64,000 nt of DNA from an uncultured Collinsella sp. (GCA_900548265.1 URKG01000007.1:30891-94890), one strand, 5' to 3'. Shown: positions 42,535 to 51,829, numbered from the stretch's first letter. Translations and numbers: made by a program. The notes: generated from the letters alone by a model not told the origin.

Positions 42535-43890
42535 ATGGCTATGGACGACCTTTTTTCTGCCTCGACGCGCGAGCGTTCCTTTAAAAATGCGCCGCTCGCG
42601 GTGCGCATGCGACCCAATTCGCTCGACGAGTACGTGGGCCAGCAAAAGGCCGTCGGTAAGGGCTCATGGTTGCGTGCCGCGATCGAGCACGACGTGCTTT
42701 CCAGCGTGATTCTGTACGGGCCGGCCGGTACGGGTAAGACGACGCTGGCCCACATTATCGCCAACCATACCAAGAGCGAGTTTGTCGAGGTCAGCGCCGT
42801 GACGGGTACCGTGAAGGATCTTCGCCGCGTGATTGACGAGGCCAAGACGCTCCTGAATACCTACGACCGCCGCACCATCCTGTTTATCGACGAGATTCAC
42901 CGCTTCTCCAAGTCTCAGCAGGATGCCTTGCTGCATGCGGTTGAGAACCGTACCGTCATTATGATTGGCGCCACGACGGAGAATCCGTACTTCGAGGTCA
43001 ACTCGGCATTGCTCTCGCGCGGTCGCGTGGTGGAGCTTGAGCATCTTAAAGACGAGGATATCGCCACGCTTATCGAGCGTGCGCTCGAGGCGCCGCAGGG
43101 TTTGAACGGCAAGTTCTCGGCCGATGAGGATACGGTTAAGACCATCTGCACGCTGGCAGCGGGTGACGCTCGCTCGGCGCTCACGACGCTCGAACTTGCG
43201 AGCGAGATTGCCGTCACGCGTCCCGATACCGAGGGAACGCCAGCGCCCGTGGCGGGGGAGCGCTATCCCATTACCGTGGATGACGTGAAGATCGCCAACC
43301 CGCGTCGTGGATTTTCGTATGACAAAAACGGCGACATGCACTACGACATCATCAGTGCGTTTATTAAGTCCATGCGCGGTAGCGACCCCGATGCCACAAT
43401 CTATTGGCTCGCGCGCATGATTGATGCGGGGGAGGATCCTAAGTTTATCGCTCGCCGCATTATGATTCAGGCCTCTGAGGACGTTGGCAACGCTGACCCA
43501 CAGGCGCTTTTGGTGGCGCATGCCGCGTTTAAGTCTGCCGAGGTCATTGGCTATCCCGAGTGCCGCATTAACCTGGCTCAGGCTGCACTCTATGTGTGTT
43601 TGGCCCCTAAATCCAACGCGTGTGAGGCTTCGATTGATGCGGCGTTGGCCGATATCCATTCTAGTGGGCTTCGCGAGGTGCCGAGTTATCTGCGCGATCG
43701 CCATCGCCCAGGCAGCGACGACTACGGTGTGTATAAATACCCGCACGATTATCCCGAAGGCTGGGTCGATCAGCGCTATTTGCCCGAGGGGCTGGAGCGC
43801 GGTGCGTTCTGGCAGCCTGCCGGGCGCGGCTGGGAAGAGTGGCGCGTAGAGCAAAGCGAGCGCGACCGCAGCGGGAATGCACCGAAGTAG
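42535..43890 (+). CDS. rarA: Replication-associated recombination protein A (AAA ATPase)
   Basis: Also called MgsA; acts at stalled replication forks, related to clamp loaders and RuvB. The AAA module shows RPNSLDEYVGQQ, LYGPAGTGKTTLAHIIA (Walker A), TILFIDEIHRFSKSQQDAL (Walker B) and GATTENPYFEVNSALLSR (sensor 1 and Arg finger). The C-terminal part has the RarA signature DMHYDIISAFIKSMRGSDPD and YPECRINLAQAALY. About 451 residues. The start is uncertain: ATGs at 42526, 42535 and 42541 are in frame and no clear ribosome site separates them. Confidence 0.92.
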   Translation: MAMDDLFSASTRERSFKNAPLAVRMRPNSLDEYVGQQKAVGKGSWLRAAIEHDVLSSVILYGPAGTGKTTLAHIIANHTKSEFVEVSAVTGTVKDLRRVIDEAKTLLNTYDRRTILFIDEIHRFSKSQQDALLHAVENRTVIMIGATTENPYFEVNSALLSRGRVVELEHLKDEDIATLIERALEAPQGLNGKFSADEDTVKTICTLAAGDARSALTTLELASEIAVTRPDTEGTPAPVAGERYPITVDDVKIANPRRGFSYDKNGDMHYDIISAFIKSMRGSDPDATIYWLARMIDAGEDPKFIARRIMIQASEDVGNADPQALLVAHAAFKSAEVIGYPECRINLAQAALYVCLAPKSNACEASIDAALADIHSSGLREVPSYLRDRHRPGSDDYGVYKYPHDYPEGWVDQRYLPEGLERGAFWQPAGRGWEEWRVEQSERDRSGNAPK

Positions 43891-43990
43891 CTGCTGATAA
43901 TTTTGTCCCACGTTGCTACTCTTGGCATGTTCGGTCCCCTTTGGGGTACCATGAAAAGCGTCTGTATATCGATTCCTTTGGGAGGCTTGT

Positions 43991-44578
43991 ATGAGTCCCA
44001 TTCAAATCGCCCTGCTGCTGCTCGCCGTTGCCGGCGTGTGGGCCATCGCTGAGCTCGCGCTTACCCTGCGCAAGACCCGCAATGTTGTCGACTCGCTCGA
44101 TAAGACCGTGAACGACCTCAACAACACCATCGCCGAGGCTCAGCCTGTGGTGGCAAAGCTCGATGGCGCTGTCGATGAGCTTACGCCGGCACTTGCCCAG
44201 ATGGAGCCGCTGCTTAAGTCGAGCAAGACGGCAGTTGATGCCCTTACCTCCAATCTCGTAGAGGTCGAAGCCGTGGTTCGCGACATTTCTGAGGTTACGG
44301 GCAGCATGGCCGAGGCCAGCAATGCTGTGTCTAGCGTGACCGACTCTGCCGCCGGTGCTGTGCAGAAGCTCTTCAATAAGGTGAAGGCTCCTGCAGCCGA
44401 CGCCGATCGCAAGCTCGCCGCTGCCGCTGCGGAGGCCGAGCTGCCTACCGAGCACGTCCTAATTGGCGAGGACGAGGCTGCCGCGGCCGACGATGATGGT
44501 CAGAAGTCTGTAGCCAAGCCGGCTCAGTATTACACCTATACGCCCGCCGAGACCTCTGAGGAGTCCTGCGATGAGTAG
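43991..44578 (+). CDS. DUF948 membrane-anchored coiled-coil protein
   Basis: 195 residues with one N-terminal membrane helix (about 4-23, IQIALLLLAVAGVWAIAELA) and a long helical cytosolic part (VDSLDKTVNDLNNTIAEAQP) followed by an Ala/Glu/Asp-rich tail. It fits the DUF948 family, which includes the Bacillus general stress protein YtxG; its molecular role is unknown. It overlaps the RsbW-like gene by 8 bases, so it belongs to the sigma factor operon. GGGAGG precedes the ATG. The upstream region holds a GGGGTAC element (43943-43949) vaguely like a SigB -10. Confidence 0.78.
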   Translation: MSPIQIALLLLAVAGVWAIAELALTLRKTRNVVDSLDKTVNDLNNTIAEAQPVVAKLDGAVDELTPALAQMEPLLKSSKTAVDALTSNLVEVEAVVRDISEVTGSMAEASNAVSSVTDSAAGAVQKLFNKVKAPAADADRKLAAAAAEAELPTEHVLIGEDEAAAADDDGQKSVAKPAQYYTYTPAETSEESCDE

Positions 44579-44948
44579 CGAAGCAACCTGCCCTATCACG
44601 CTGACCGTTGCCGGTGACCCGCGTCTCGCTCGCCTTGTGCGCATGACGGCAGCCAACGTTGGTGCCCTGTGCTCTATGTCTGTCGATCGCATCGAGGACA
44701 TCCGCATGGCTGCTGAGGAGGCTTTCATCTTTGGTTGCACCGCGGTCGACTGCGATGACATCACCATCAAATTCGATGTCGATGAGACCCATGTTGGCAT
44801 GACTATTACCTTTGGCGACCAGGCTACGGTCGATGAAGACGACCAGGCTGCGGTGTATGCCGAGCTCATCCTCGCGAGCGTGTGCGACTCCTACGAAAAG
44901 ACTACGGCGCCCCTGACGCTTTCCCTCGACCTCAAGGCGGATATCTAA
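44571..44948 (+). CDS. RsbW-like anti-sigma factor with degenerate ATP site
   Basis: 125 residues. Position directly upstream of a SigB-type sigma gene and the pattern DRIEDIRMAAEEAF near residues 39-52 fit the RsbW/SpoIIAB (GHKL) fold. The N-box Asn, expected in the pattern E-A-x-x-N, is Phe54 here, and neither the DxGxG box nor the second Gly-rich lid seen in RsbW is present. It may therefore bind the sigma factor without kinase activity, or be regulated differently. No anti-anti-sigma gene adjoins. Identification rests on context and weak similarity. Confidence 0.65.
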   Translation: MSSEATCPITLTVAGDPRLARLVRMTAANVGALCSMSVDRIEDIRMAAEEAFIFGCTAVDCDDITIKFDVDETHVGMTITFGDQATVDEDDQAAVYAELILASVCDSYEKTTAPLTLSLDLKADI

Positions 44949-44949
44949 T

Positions 44950-45741
44950 ATGACCGAACGTTCCCGGAGCGGCAAGACCGCTTGGGACAAGGAGAAAACC
45001 CGCGAGCTGTTTCGTCGTTACAAGGAGACCGGTGATCCGGACGCCCGTGAGCAGCTCGTCATGTCCCATATGAACCTGGTAAGGTTTCTTGCCAACAAAT
45101 TTAAGAATCGCGGCGAGCCGCTCGACGACCTCATGCAGGTCGGCTATCTGGGCTTGCTCAAGGCTATCGACCGTTTTGACCCCGAGCGCGGACTCGAGTT
45201 CACGACGTTTGCGACACCCACTATCCTGGGCGAGATCAAACGCCATTTTCGCGACAAGGGCTGGAGTGTGCGCGTACCGCGTCGTCTGCAGGAGCTCTCG
45301 GCCAAGGTCAACCAGGCTACTGACAAACTTACCAACGAGCTGCAGCGTTCGCCCAAGGTTGAGGAGATCGCTGAGTATCTAGATGTGACTGTCGATGAGG
45401 TCCTCGAGGCTATGGAATCGTCTTCGGCCTATACCTCGGTGCCCATCGAGGCTCCTGGTGCGTCCGATTCCGACGATGCCCCTTCGATTCTCGACCGTTA
45501 CGCCGACGACGACAACGAGCTCGACTTTACCGATGACCGCCTAGTGATCGAGGAAGCCATCCGTGATTTCTCGCCGCGCGAGCGCGAGGTGATCGAGCTG
45601 CGCTTTGTGAAGGGCATGACCCAGATCGAGATCGCCAAGAAGCTGGGTATTTCTCAGGTGCAGGTTTCGCGTCTGCTGCGCCGCACGCTTAAGAAGATTC
45701 AGGACAAGATCGACCCCGACGGAGTGATGATTCGTTCATGA
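44950..45741 (+). CDS. SigB/SigF/SigG-type RNA polymerase sigma factor
   Basis: 263 residues with region 2 (LVMSHMNLVRFLANKFKNRG, DDLMQVGYLGLLKAIDRFDP and TFATPTILGEIKRHFRDKGW), region 3 (VPRRLQELSAKVNQATDKL) and region 4 (SPREREVIELRFVKGMTQIE, then IAKKLGISQVQVSRLLRRTL). The FATPTILGEIKRHFRDK segment is diagnostic of the stress/sporulation sigma group. As no sporulation gene is near, a general stress role (SigB-like) is likely. It starts one base after the RsbW-like stop and overlaps the permease gene by 4 bases. Confidence 0.9.
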   Translation: MTERSRSGKTAWDKEKTRELFRRYKETGDPDAREQLVMSHMNLVRFLANKFKNRGEPLDDLMQVGYLGLLKAIDRFDPERGLEFTTFATPTILGEIKRHFRDKGWSVRVPRRLQELSAKVNQATDKLTNELQRSPKVEEIAEYLDVTVDEVLEAMESSSAYTSVPIEAPGASDSDDAPSILDRYADDDNELDFTDDRLVIEEAIRDFSPREREVIELRFVKGMTQIEIAKKLGISQVQVSRLLRRTLKKIQDKIDPDGVMIRS

Positions 45742-47147
45742 GTGAGCACCCCCAACAAACCGATCGCGTGCTGCGCGACACCCGCATTCTGACGCTTCGC
45801 ATTTGGGCTGTTGTCGGCTGCATTGTTATTGCTGCTGTCATCTTTAACCTTATGGGCATCCTGGCGCCGGTTATCGAGTTTCTCGCTGTTGGTTCCATCA
45901 TTGCCTTTGTGATGTCCCCGATCACCAACTGGCTCGAGCATCATGGCGTGAATCGCGGCATCGGTTCGCTTATCGCGCTTATTGTTGTTGTTGCCGTGCT
46001 CGTCGGTGTCGTTTGTATCTTGTCGCCGATTCTCTTTGGTCAGATCATGGAAGTCCTGAGCCGCCTGCCCGAGCAGCTTCGTGTTGCGGGAGGCGACCTC
46101 AATGAGATGATCTCGCATGCCAAGACGCTCAACAACACGCCGCTCAAGGAGTATTTGGACGATAATCTTTCGTCGTTGGTTACCGTGGCATCGAAGTATG
46201 TGTCTCAGATCGCTGCCGAGCTTGGCCGCGGTGTGTTCCCGCTCATCACCAATACGGCTTCGCAGTTGTTCGTGATCTTCCTTGGTCTGGTGCTTGCCTA
46301 CTGGATGGCCTGCGACTACCCTCGCATGCACCACGAAATCTGCACCATCATCGGTCAGGAGAAGGAGACCTCGTACCGCTTTATGGTCGCCATCCTTTCT
46401 CGCTCTGTCGGCGGCTACATGCGCGGTATGGTCGTGACGTCTATCTGCGGCGGCATCTTGGCCTTTATCGGTTTTATGATCATCGGCCATCCGTATGCGG
46501 CGCTCATGGCTATCTTTACCGGCATCATGCATTTGGTTCCGGTCGTCGGTCCTTGGGTGAGCGCAGCAATCGCCACGGTGCTCGGTTTCATGTTCAGCCC
46601 CATGTTGGCGTTATGGACGCTTATCGTGACGATGGTCGCGCAAAACGTCACCGACAACGTGATTTCTCCTAAGGTCATGCAGAGCTCGGTGCAGGTGCAT
46701 CCCATCATGAGCCTCACGGCGCTCGTTATTGGCTCGGCACTCATGGGCCCCATCGGCATGATTATTGCCATCCCGCTGTGCGCGGCCCTCAAGGGTATCT
46801 TCGTGTACTACTTCGAGAATGAGACCGGCCGCCAGCTTGTGGCCTATGACGGCGCCGTGTTTAAGGGCACACCGTACCGCGATGCCGATGGCAACCCGGT
46901 TGCCGCCTACGACGCGCTCGGCGACGACACCTTCATTTACGAGTCCGAGCTCATCGGCAACGAGACTGCGCCCGAGGCCAAGGCCATGCCCAAGCCCGAT
47001 CTCGATAATCCCTGGATCAAGCTCTCTGGTCTGCAGCCCGATGCGACGGGCTTCTTCAAGAACCCCTTCGCTAAGGATGACGATTCCAACACGGATGACG
47101 ACACCAAAACCGGCATCGACGGCTCCGTGGACGATGATGACAACTAG
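45738..47147 (+). CDS. AI-2E family transporter (PerM-type permease)
   Basis: 469 residues with about eight hydrophobic segments. Family blocks seen are MGILAPVIEFLAVGSIIAFVM near the N-terminus, HLVPVVGPWVSAAIATVLGF and HPIMSLTALVIGSALMGPIG. Members of this broad family export varied substrates such as AI-2 or sodium/protons; the substrate is unknown. The C-terminal ~110 residues are hydrophilic and acidic, ending in an Asp-rich tail, beyond the core. The start overlaps the sigma factor stop, so it is likely co-expressed with it. Confidence 0.85.
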   Translation: MSEHPQQTDRVLRDTRILTLRIWAVVGCIVIAAVIFNLMGILAPVIEFLAVGSIIAFVMSPITNWLEHHGVNRGIGSLIALIVVVAVLVGVVCILSPILFGQIMEVLSRLPEQLRVAGGDLNEMISHAKTLNNTPLKEYLDDNLSSLVTVASKYVSQIAAELGRGVFPLITNTASQLFVIFLGLVLAYWMACDYPRMHHEICTIIGQEKETSYRFMVAILSRSVGGYMRGMVVTSICGGILAFIGFMIIGHPYAALMAIFTGIMHLVPVVGPWVSAAIATVLGFMFSPMLALWTLIVTMVAQNVTDNVISPKVMQSSVQVHPIMSLTALVIGSALMGPIGMIIAIPLCAALKGIFVYYFENETGRQLVAYDGAVFKGTPYRDADGNPVAAYDALGDDTFIYESELIGNETAPEAKAMPKPDLDNPWIKLSGLQPDATGFFKNPFAKDDDSNTDDDTKTGIDGSVDDDDN

Positions 47148-47197
47148 CGGGGTAATTCGGATTAATATTCATACGCGCTAACATGCAATTTCGCTGA

Positions 47198-47227
47198 AGG
47201 GCCGGCATTGTGCCGGCCCTCTTTTTT
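47198..47227 (+). terminator. Rho-independent terminator before alaS
   Basis: AGGGCCGGCA and TGCCGGCCCT form a perfect 10-bp stem with loop TTG, followed by CTTTTTT. It ends the sigma factor operon. Confidence 0.9.
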
Positions 47228-47253
47228 GCACTTGCGCGGTGGGATGGTAATAT
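47226..47253 (+). promoter_or_regulatory. Promoter of alaS
   Basis: TTGCAC (47226-47231) and TAATAT (47248-47253) with a 16-base spacer. The -35 element overlaps the T tract of the preceding terminator. Confidence 0.6.
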
Positions 47254-47299
47254 CGTTACGTTTGAACTGTTTCGATGTGAAACCGAGGAGATTCCCTCT

Positions 47300-49957
47300 A
47301 TGAGTGCTGACTACCCGTCAATGACTACGGCCGAGATTCGCTCCAAGTTCCTCAACTTCTTTGAGGAGCGCGGTCTTAAGCTCTATCCTTCTTCGTCCCT
47401 CGTCCCCGACGATCCTTCGCTGCTGCTTGCCAACGCCGGCATGAACCAGTTTAAGGAGTACTACCAGGGCAAGAAGACCATGAAGGAGATCGGCGCTATC
47501 TCCTGCCAGAAGTGCGTCCGCACCAACGACATCGATTGCATCGGCGAGGACGGCCGTCACCTGTCCTTTTTCGAGATGCTCGGCGACTTCTCCTTTGGCG
47601 GCGTCTCCAAGCAGCAGGCTTGCGCCTGGGCCTTTGAGCTCATCACCAAGGAGTTCAAGCTGCCGCTCGACCGCCTGTACTTTACCGTCTTTACCGAGGA
47701 CGACGAGACCCACGACGTGTGGCGTTCTCTGGGCGTTGCCGAGGACCACATCTCCCGCCTGGGCGAGGACGACAACTTCTGGGCCGCTGGCCCCACTGGC
47801 CCTTGCGGTCCCTGCTCCGAGATCTACTTTGACATGGGCGAGGAGGTCGGCTGCGGTAGTCCCGACTGCAAGCCCGGCTGCGACTGCGACCGCTTCCTGG
47901 AGTTCTGGAACCTCGTCTTTACCCAGTATGACCGCCAGGAGGACGGCTCCATGCCGGAGCTGCCGCACCGCAACCTCGATACGGGCATGGGCCTGGAGCG
48001 CATGGCCGCCATCATGCAGCACAAGACCGCCAACTACGACGGCGACTTGATGCAGCACCTCATCAAGCTGGGCGAGAAGATTAGCGGCAAGACCTATGAC
48101 GCCGACGATTACTCCGGCGCCAGCCGCTCCCTGCGTATCATCGCCGACCACTCCCGTGCCGTCGACTTTATGATCTCGGACGGCATCCTTCCCGGTAACG
48201 AGGGCCGCGAGTACGTCCTTCGCCGCCTGCTCCGTCGTGCCGTGTTCCACGGTCGCCTGCTGGGCATCGAGGGCGCCTTCCTGACCAAGTTCATCGACGA
48301 GGTTAACGCTCAGATGGGCGAGGCTTATCCCGAGCTTCTCAAGAATGTCGCGCTCGTCAAGGGTATCGTCGCCTCCGAGGAGGAGCGCTTCTCCACGACG
48401 CTCGACAACGGCCGCGTCTATCTGGACGAGGCCCTGGCAGCGCTTGCCGAGGGTGCTGTGCTTCCGGGCGATGTTGCCTTTAAGCTGCACGACACCTTTG
48501 GTTTCCCCATCGACCTGACCGTCGAGATCGCCGGCACCGCTGGCCACGATGTCGATATGGACGGCTTCACTGCCTGCATGGAGGACCAGAAGGCCCGCGC
48601 CCGCGCCAATGCCAAAGGCGACGCCTGGGGCAGCTTCAACGACGTTTGGGTCGAGCTTTCCGACAAGGTCGCCGCGACTGAGTTCGACGGCTATGACAAC
48701 GATGTGATCGAGGGCGCCAAGGTTGTTGCCATCGTGCGCAACGGCGAGTCCGTCGAGTCCGCTGCCGCGGGCGAGGACGTCGAGGTCGTTCTCGACCGCA
48801 CTCCGTTCTATGCCGAGATGGGTGGCCAGCAGGGCGATGCCGGCGAGCTTTCCGCCGAGGGCGTTTCGCTGACCGTTTCCGATACCAAGAACCACAACGG
48901 CCTGTATGCTCACGTCGCCCACGTTGCCGAGGGCACGCTGGCCGTCGGTGCTACCGTGACCGCCGCGCTCGACGCCGAGCGCCGTGGCTTCCTGCGCCGC
49001 AACCACACCGCCACGCACCTGCTCGACGCTGCTCTTAAGCAGGTCCTGGGCGAGCACGTCTCCCAGGCCGGCTCGCTGGTGACGCCCGAGCACCTGCGCT
49101 TTGACTTCACGCACTTCGAGGCTCTGTCCTCCGAGCAGCTCAAGGCTGTCGAGGACCTGGTCAACCAGCAGATCTTCGCTTCCAAGCCGGTCGTGACCCG
49201 TGTCATGGGCATCGACGAGGCTAAGGCCGCCGGCGCTGTCGCTCTGTTTGGAGAGAAGTACGGCGATGTCGTCCGCGTCGTCTCCGTGGGCGCCGAGGAC
49301 CAGCCGTTCTCCCGCGAGCTCTGTGGTGGCACGCACGCTGCCAACACCGCCGAGATCGGCCTGTTCAAGATCATTTCCGAGTCCTCCACGGGCTCCAATG
49401 TCCGCCGTATCGAGGCCGTGACCTCTAAAGGTGCCCTCGACTATATGGCCGACCGCCTGGCACTCGTTGACGCCGCTGCTACTGCGCTCAAGTGCCGCGT
49501 GGATGAGGTTCCCGCTCGCGTGGAGAACCTGCAGGCCGAGCTGCGCGAGACGTCCAATAAGCTCAAGAAGGCTCTGACCGGTGGCTCCTCCGACGCCATC
49601 TCCAGCGCCATCGAGAGCGCCGTCGAGCTCGACGGCTATAAGCTCGTTGTCGCTGGGCTCCAGGGCCTTGAGGCTGCCGACCTGCGCAACGTATGGGATA
49701 CCGTGCATCAGAAGGTCGCCGGCCCTGTCGCTTGTGTCGTCGCCAGCGTGACTGAGAAGGGCACTCCGGCCCTGCTCGCTGCCGGCTCCGATGACGCTGT
49801 GAAGGCCGGTTTCCACGCCGGTAACGTGATCAAGCAGATCGCGGGTCTGGTCGACGGTCGCGGTGGCGGTCGTCCCAACATGGCCCAGGCCGGTGGCAAG
49901 AATGCTGCCGGCATCGCCGATGCCCTCGCGGCCGCCAAGACCGCGCTCGGCGCCTAA
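47300..49957 (+). CDS. alaS: Alanine--tRNA ligase
   Basis: Class II synthetase of 885 residues. The N-terminal catalytic core contains NAGMNQFKEYYQGKK and the RTNDID region. The editing domain has the zinc-binding HTATHLL and CGGTHAANT motifs. The C-Ala oligomerisation domain ends with GGRGGGRPNMAQAGGK. The ATG at 47300 has GAGGAG upstream at 47285-47290 and gives the standard N-terminus (SADYPSMTTAEIRSKFLNFF); the in-frame extension to 47210 overlaps the terminator and promoter. ruvX follows after 17 bases, the common alaS-ruvX-mltG order. Confidence 0.97.
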   Translation: MSADYPSMTTAEIRSKFLNFFEERGLKLYPSSSLVPDDPSLLLANAGMNQFKEYYQGKKTMKEIGAISCQKCVRTNDIDCIGEDGRHLSFFEMLGDFSFGGVSKQQACAWAFELITKEFKLPLDRLYFTVFTEDDETHDVWRSLGVAEDHISRLGEDDNFWAAGPTGPCGPCSEIYFDMGEEVGCGSPDCKPGCDCDRFLEFWNLVFTQYDRQEDGSMPELPHRNLDTGMGLERMAAIMQHKTANYDGDLMQHLIKLGEKISGKTYDADDYSGASRSLRIIADHSRAVDFMISDGILPGNEGREYVLRRLLRRAVFHGRLLGIEGAFLTKFIDEVNAQMGEAYPELLKNVALVKGIVASEEERFSTTLDNGRVYLDEALAALAEGAVLPGDVAFKLHDTFGFPIDLTVEIAGTAGHDVDMDGFTACMEDQKARARANAKGDAWGSFNDVWVELSDKVAATEFDGYDNDVIEGAKVVAIVRNGESVESAAAGEDVEVVLDRTPFYAEMGGQQGDAGELSAEGVSLTVSDTKNHNGLYAHVAHVAEGTLAVGATVTAALDAERRGFLRRNHTATHLLDAALKQVLGEHVSQAGSLVTPEHLRFDFTHFEALSSEQLKAVEDLVNQQIFASKPVVTRVMGIDEAKAAGAVALFGEKYGDVVRVVSVGAEDQPFSRELCGGTHAANTAEIGLFKIISESSTGSNVRRIEAVTSKGALDYMADRLALVDAAATALKCRVDEVPARVENLQAELRETSNKLKKALTGGSSDAISSAIESAVELDGYKLVVAGLQGLEAADLRNVWDTVHQKVAGPVACVVASVTEKGTPALLAAGSDDAVKAGFHAGNVIKQIAGLVDGRGGGRPNMAQAGGKNAAGIADALAAAKTALGA

Positions 49958-49974
49958 GAATCTAAGAAGTCGCT

Positions 49975-50403
49975 GTGGTTGCGCTCGCGCTGGACATAGG
50001 GGAGACCAGGATTGGCATCGCCGTCTCGAGCCGTGATGGCAAGATGGCGATGCCTGTCAAGGTGCTTCCGGCTGCCGAGGTCACCGGTATGGCCAAGACG
50101 TTCCGCTACCTGGTTGAGGACTATGAGCCCGACATCCTGGTAAGCGGACGTCCCCTGACCATGGCCGGTGAGCCCGGCCCTCAGGCCGAGCGCGTTGCCG
50201 CCGTGGCGCAAAAGATTGCCGACGAGCTCGATCTTCCGTTGGAGTTTGAGGACGAGCGTCTGTCCTCGCAAGAGGCCAAGCGTATCCTGCGCGAGCAGGG
50301 ACTCAACGAAAAGCAGATGAGGGGCAAGATCGACATGATTGCCGCCAGCCTGTTTTTGCAGACGTGGCTCGATCGTAAAAACGAGGAGGTTTCGCATGCC
50401 TAG
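49975..50403 (+). CDS. ruvX: Holliday junction resolvase-like nuclease RuvX (YqgF)
   Basis: RNase H-fold nuclease of 142 residues implicated in pre-16S rRNA 5'-end processing. Acidic residues of the active site lie in ALALDIGETRIGIAVS, EFEDERLSSQEAKRIL and GKIDMIAASLFLQ. Start is GTG at 49975 with a weak AAGAAG upstream. It overlaps mltG by 8 bases. Confidence 0.9.
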   Translation: MVALALDIGETRIGIAVSSRDGKMAMPVKVLPAAEVTGMAKTFRYLVEDYEPDILVSGRPLTMAGEPGPQAERVAAVAQKIADELDLPLEFEDERLSSQEAKRILREQGLNEKQMRGKIDMIAASLFLQTWLDRKNEEVSHA

Positions 50404-51829
50404 TGTTTCCGATCCGCGCCAGCCGAATCGTACACAGCAGCCGGCGTCGCGCCCTGCCCAGCCTGGCCAGCGTCCGGCACAGCCGACGCAGCGCGCAGCT
50501 CAGCCTGCCGCGCGCCCGGCGCAGTCCTTCTCTCGTTCGGCCCAACCTGTTCAACAGACGGGTCAGCAGCCTTCTGCTCGTTCGGTTCAGCATTCGGCTT
50601 CTCACGCGGCTCAGCAGCCCACTGCTCGTACGGCCCAGCCTGCAGGCGGCATCCGCTTTAAGCAGCAGGCACCTACCCAGCGAACGCAGGCCCCCCAATC
50701 GCATTCGCATCACGCTCGTGGTTCGCATGGCGTTGCTCCGGCGACCCGCTCGAGCTACAACACGCATGCTCGTCGCGGTGCTCAAAAGAAAAGCTCCCCG
50801 GTGCCTATGATTATCGGTGGCGTTGTTGCCGTGCTTGCGCTTGTCGCGATCGTTTTCTTTGTCGTGCCAGCCGTCAAGGGCTTCTTTGGCGGTGAGGGTG
50901 CGAAAGTCGTTGCAGGCCAGCAGGTTACTATCACGATTCCCGATGGTGCCTCGGGTGACAGCATCGCTTCGATTCTCTCCGAGAATCATATCGTCGAAAA
51001 TCCCAAGGATTACTATGCGGCGGTGAAAAAGCTCAACGCCGATATGTCGCTCAAGCCTGGTGATTATTCGTTCACCACACTCATGGATGCGACCAAGGTT
51101 GTTCAGCAGCTCATGGAAGGCCCCAACGCGGGCTCCAATGCGCTGACTATCCCTGAGGGCCTAACGGTCGATCAAGTCGCCGACCGTGTGGCCCAGGCCT
51201 ACGACAGCATCTCTAAGGAAGACTTCCTCAACCAGGCCAAGGCCTCCAACTACGTTGACGACTATAGCTTCCTTAAGGGCGCCGCCAACGATTCGCTCGA
51301 GGGTTTCTTGTTCCCCAAGACCTATTCGCTGGGCGATTCGCCGACGGCCGATGACGTGATTCGCGCCATGCTCGATCAGTTTAAGACCGAGTACAAGTCG
51401 CTTGACTTTGCGAGCTGCGAAGCCAAGATCAAGGAACGCTACGGCGTGGAGATGTCCGACTACGACATCGTCAACTTGGCCTCTATCGTTGAGCGCGAGG
51501 GCCTCAACGCCGATCAACGTGCGCACGTGGCCTCGGTCTTCTACAACCGCCTTGCCGGCAAGCTCGACGGTCTGCGCTATCTCAACAGCGATGCGACCAT
51601 GATGTATGTCACCGGTGGCGAGGTTACCGCCGACGACCTGCAGAGCGATAGTCCGTATAACACCTATAAGCATGAGGGCCTGCCACCCACGCCCATCTGC
51701 TCTCCGTCGCTCGAGGCACTCAAGGCCACGCTTGAGCCGACCGACTCCGATGACCTGTATTTCTACATTACGCAGGACGAGGAGTACTTCTCGCAAACCT
51801 ACGAAGAGCATCAACAGTCTTGGAATTAG
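50396..51829 (+). CDS. mltG: Endolytic murein transglycosylase MltG
   Basis: Cleaves nascent peptidoglycan strands and limits glycan length. The first ~135 residues are a disordered cytosolic region rich in Pro, Ala, Gln, Arg and Ser with repeated RPAQ-like units. One membrane helix follows (about 142-163, IIGGVVAVLALVAIVFFVVP), then the extracytoplasmic LysM-like and YceG domains, with the catalytic Glu in NLASIVEREGLN and the block TPICSPSLEALKA near the end. 477 residues. GAGGAGG at 50383-50389 sets the ATG. The long N-terminal tail is unlike the short one of Escherichia coli MltG. Confidence 0.93.
   Translation: MPSVSDPRQPNRTQQPASRPAQPGQRPAQPTQRAAQPAARPAQSFSRSAQPVQQTGQQPSARSVQHSASHAAQQPTARTAQPAGGIRFKQQAPTQRTQAPQSHSHHARGSHGVAPATRSSYNTHARRGAQKKSSPVPMIIGGVVAVLALVAIVFFVVPAVKGFFGGEGAKVVAGQQVTITIPDGASGDSIASILSENHIVENPKDYYAAVKKLNADMSLKPGDYSFTTLMDATKVVQQLMEGPNAGSNALTIPEGLTVDQVADRVAQAYDSISKEDFLNQAKASNYVDDYSFLKGAANDSLEGFLFPKTYSLGDSPTADDVIRAMLDQFKTEYKSLDFASCEAKIKERYGVEMSDYDIVNLASIVEREGLNADQRAHVASVFYNRLAGKLDGLRYLNSDATMMYVTGGEVTADDLQSDSPYNTYKHEGLPPTPICSPSLEALKATLEPTDSDDLYFYITQDEEYFSQTYEEHQQSWN

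Noticed and set aside
44571..44948. Calling the small protein a normal RsbW kinase
   Set aside because: The N-box Asn and Gly-rich ATP lid are absent, so kinase function is not supported by sequence.
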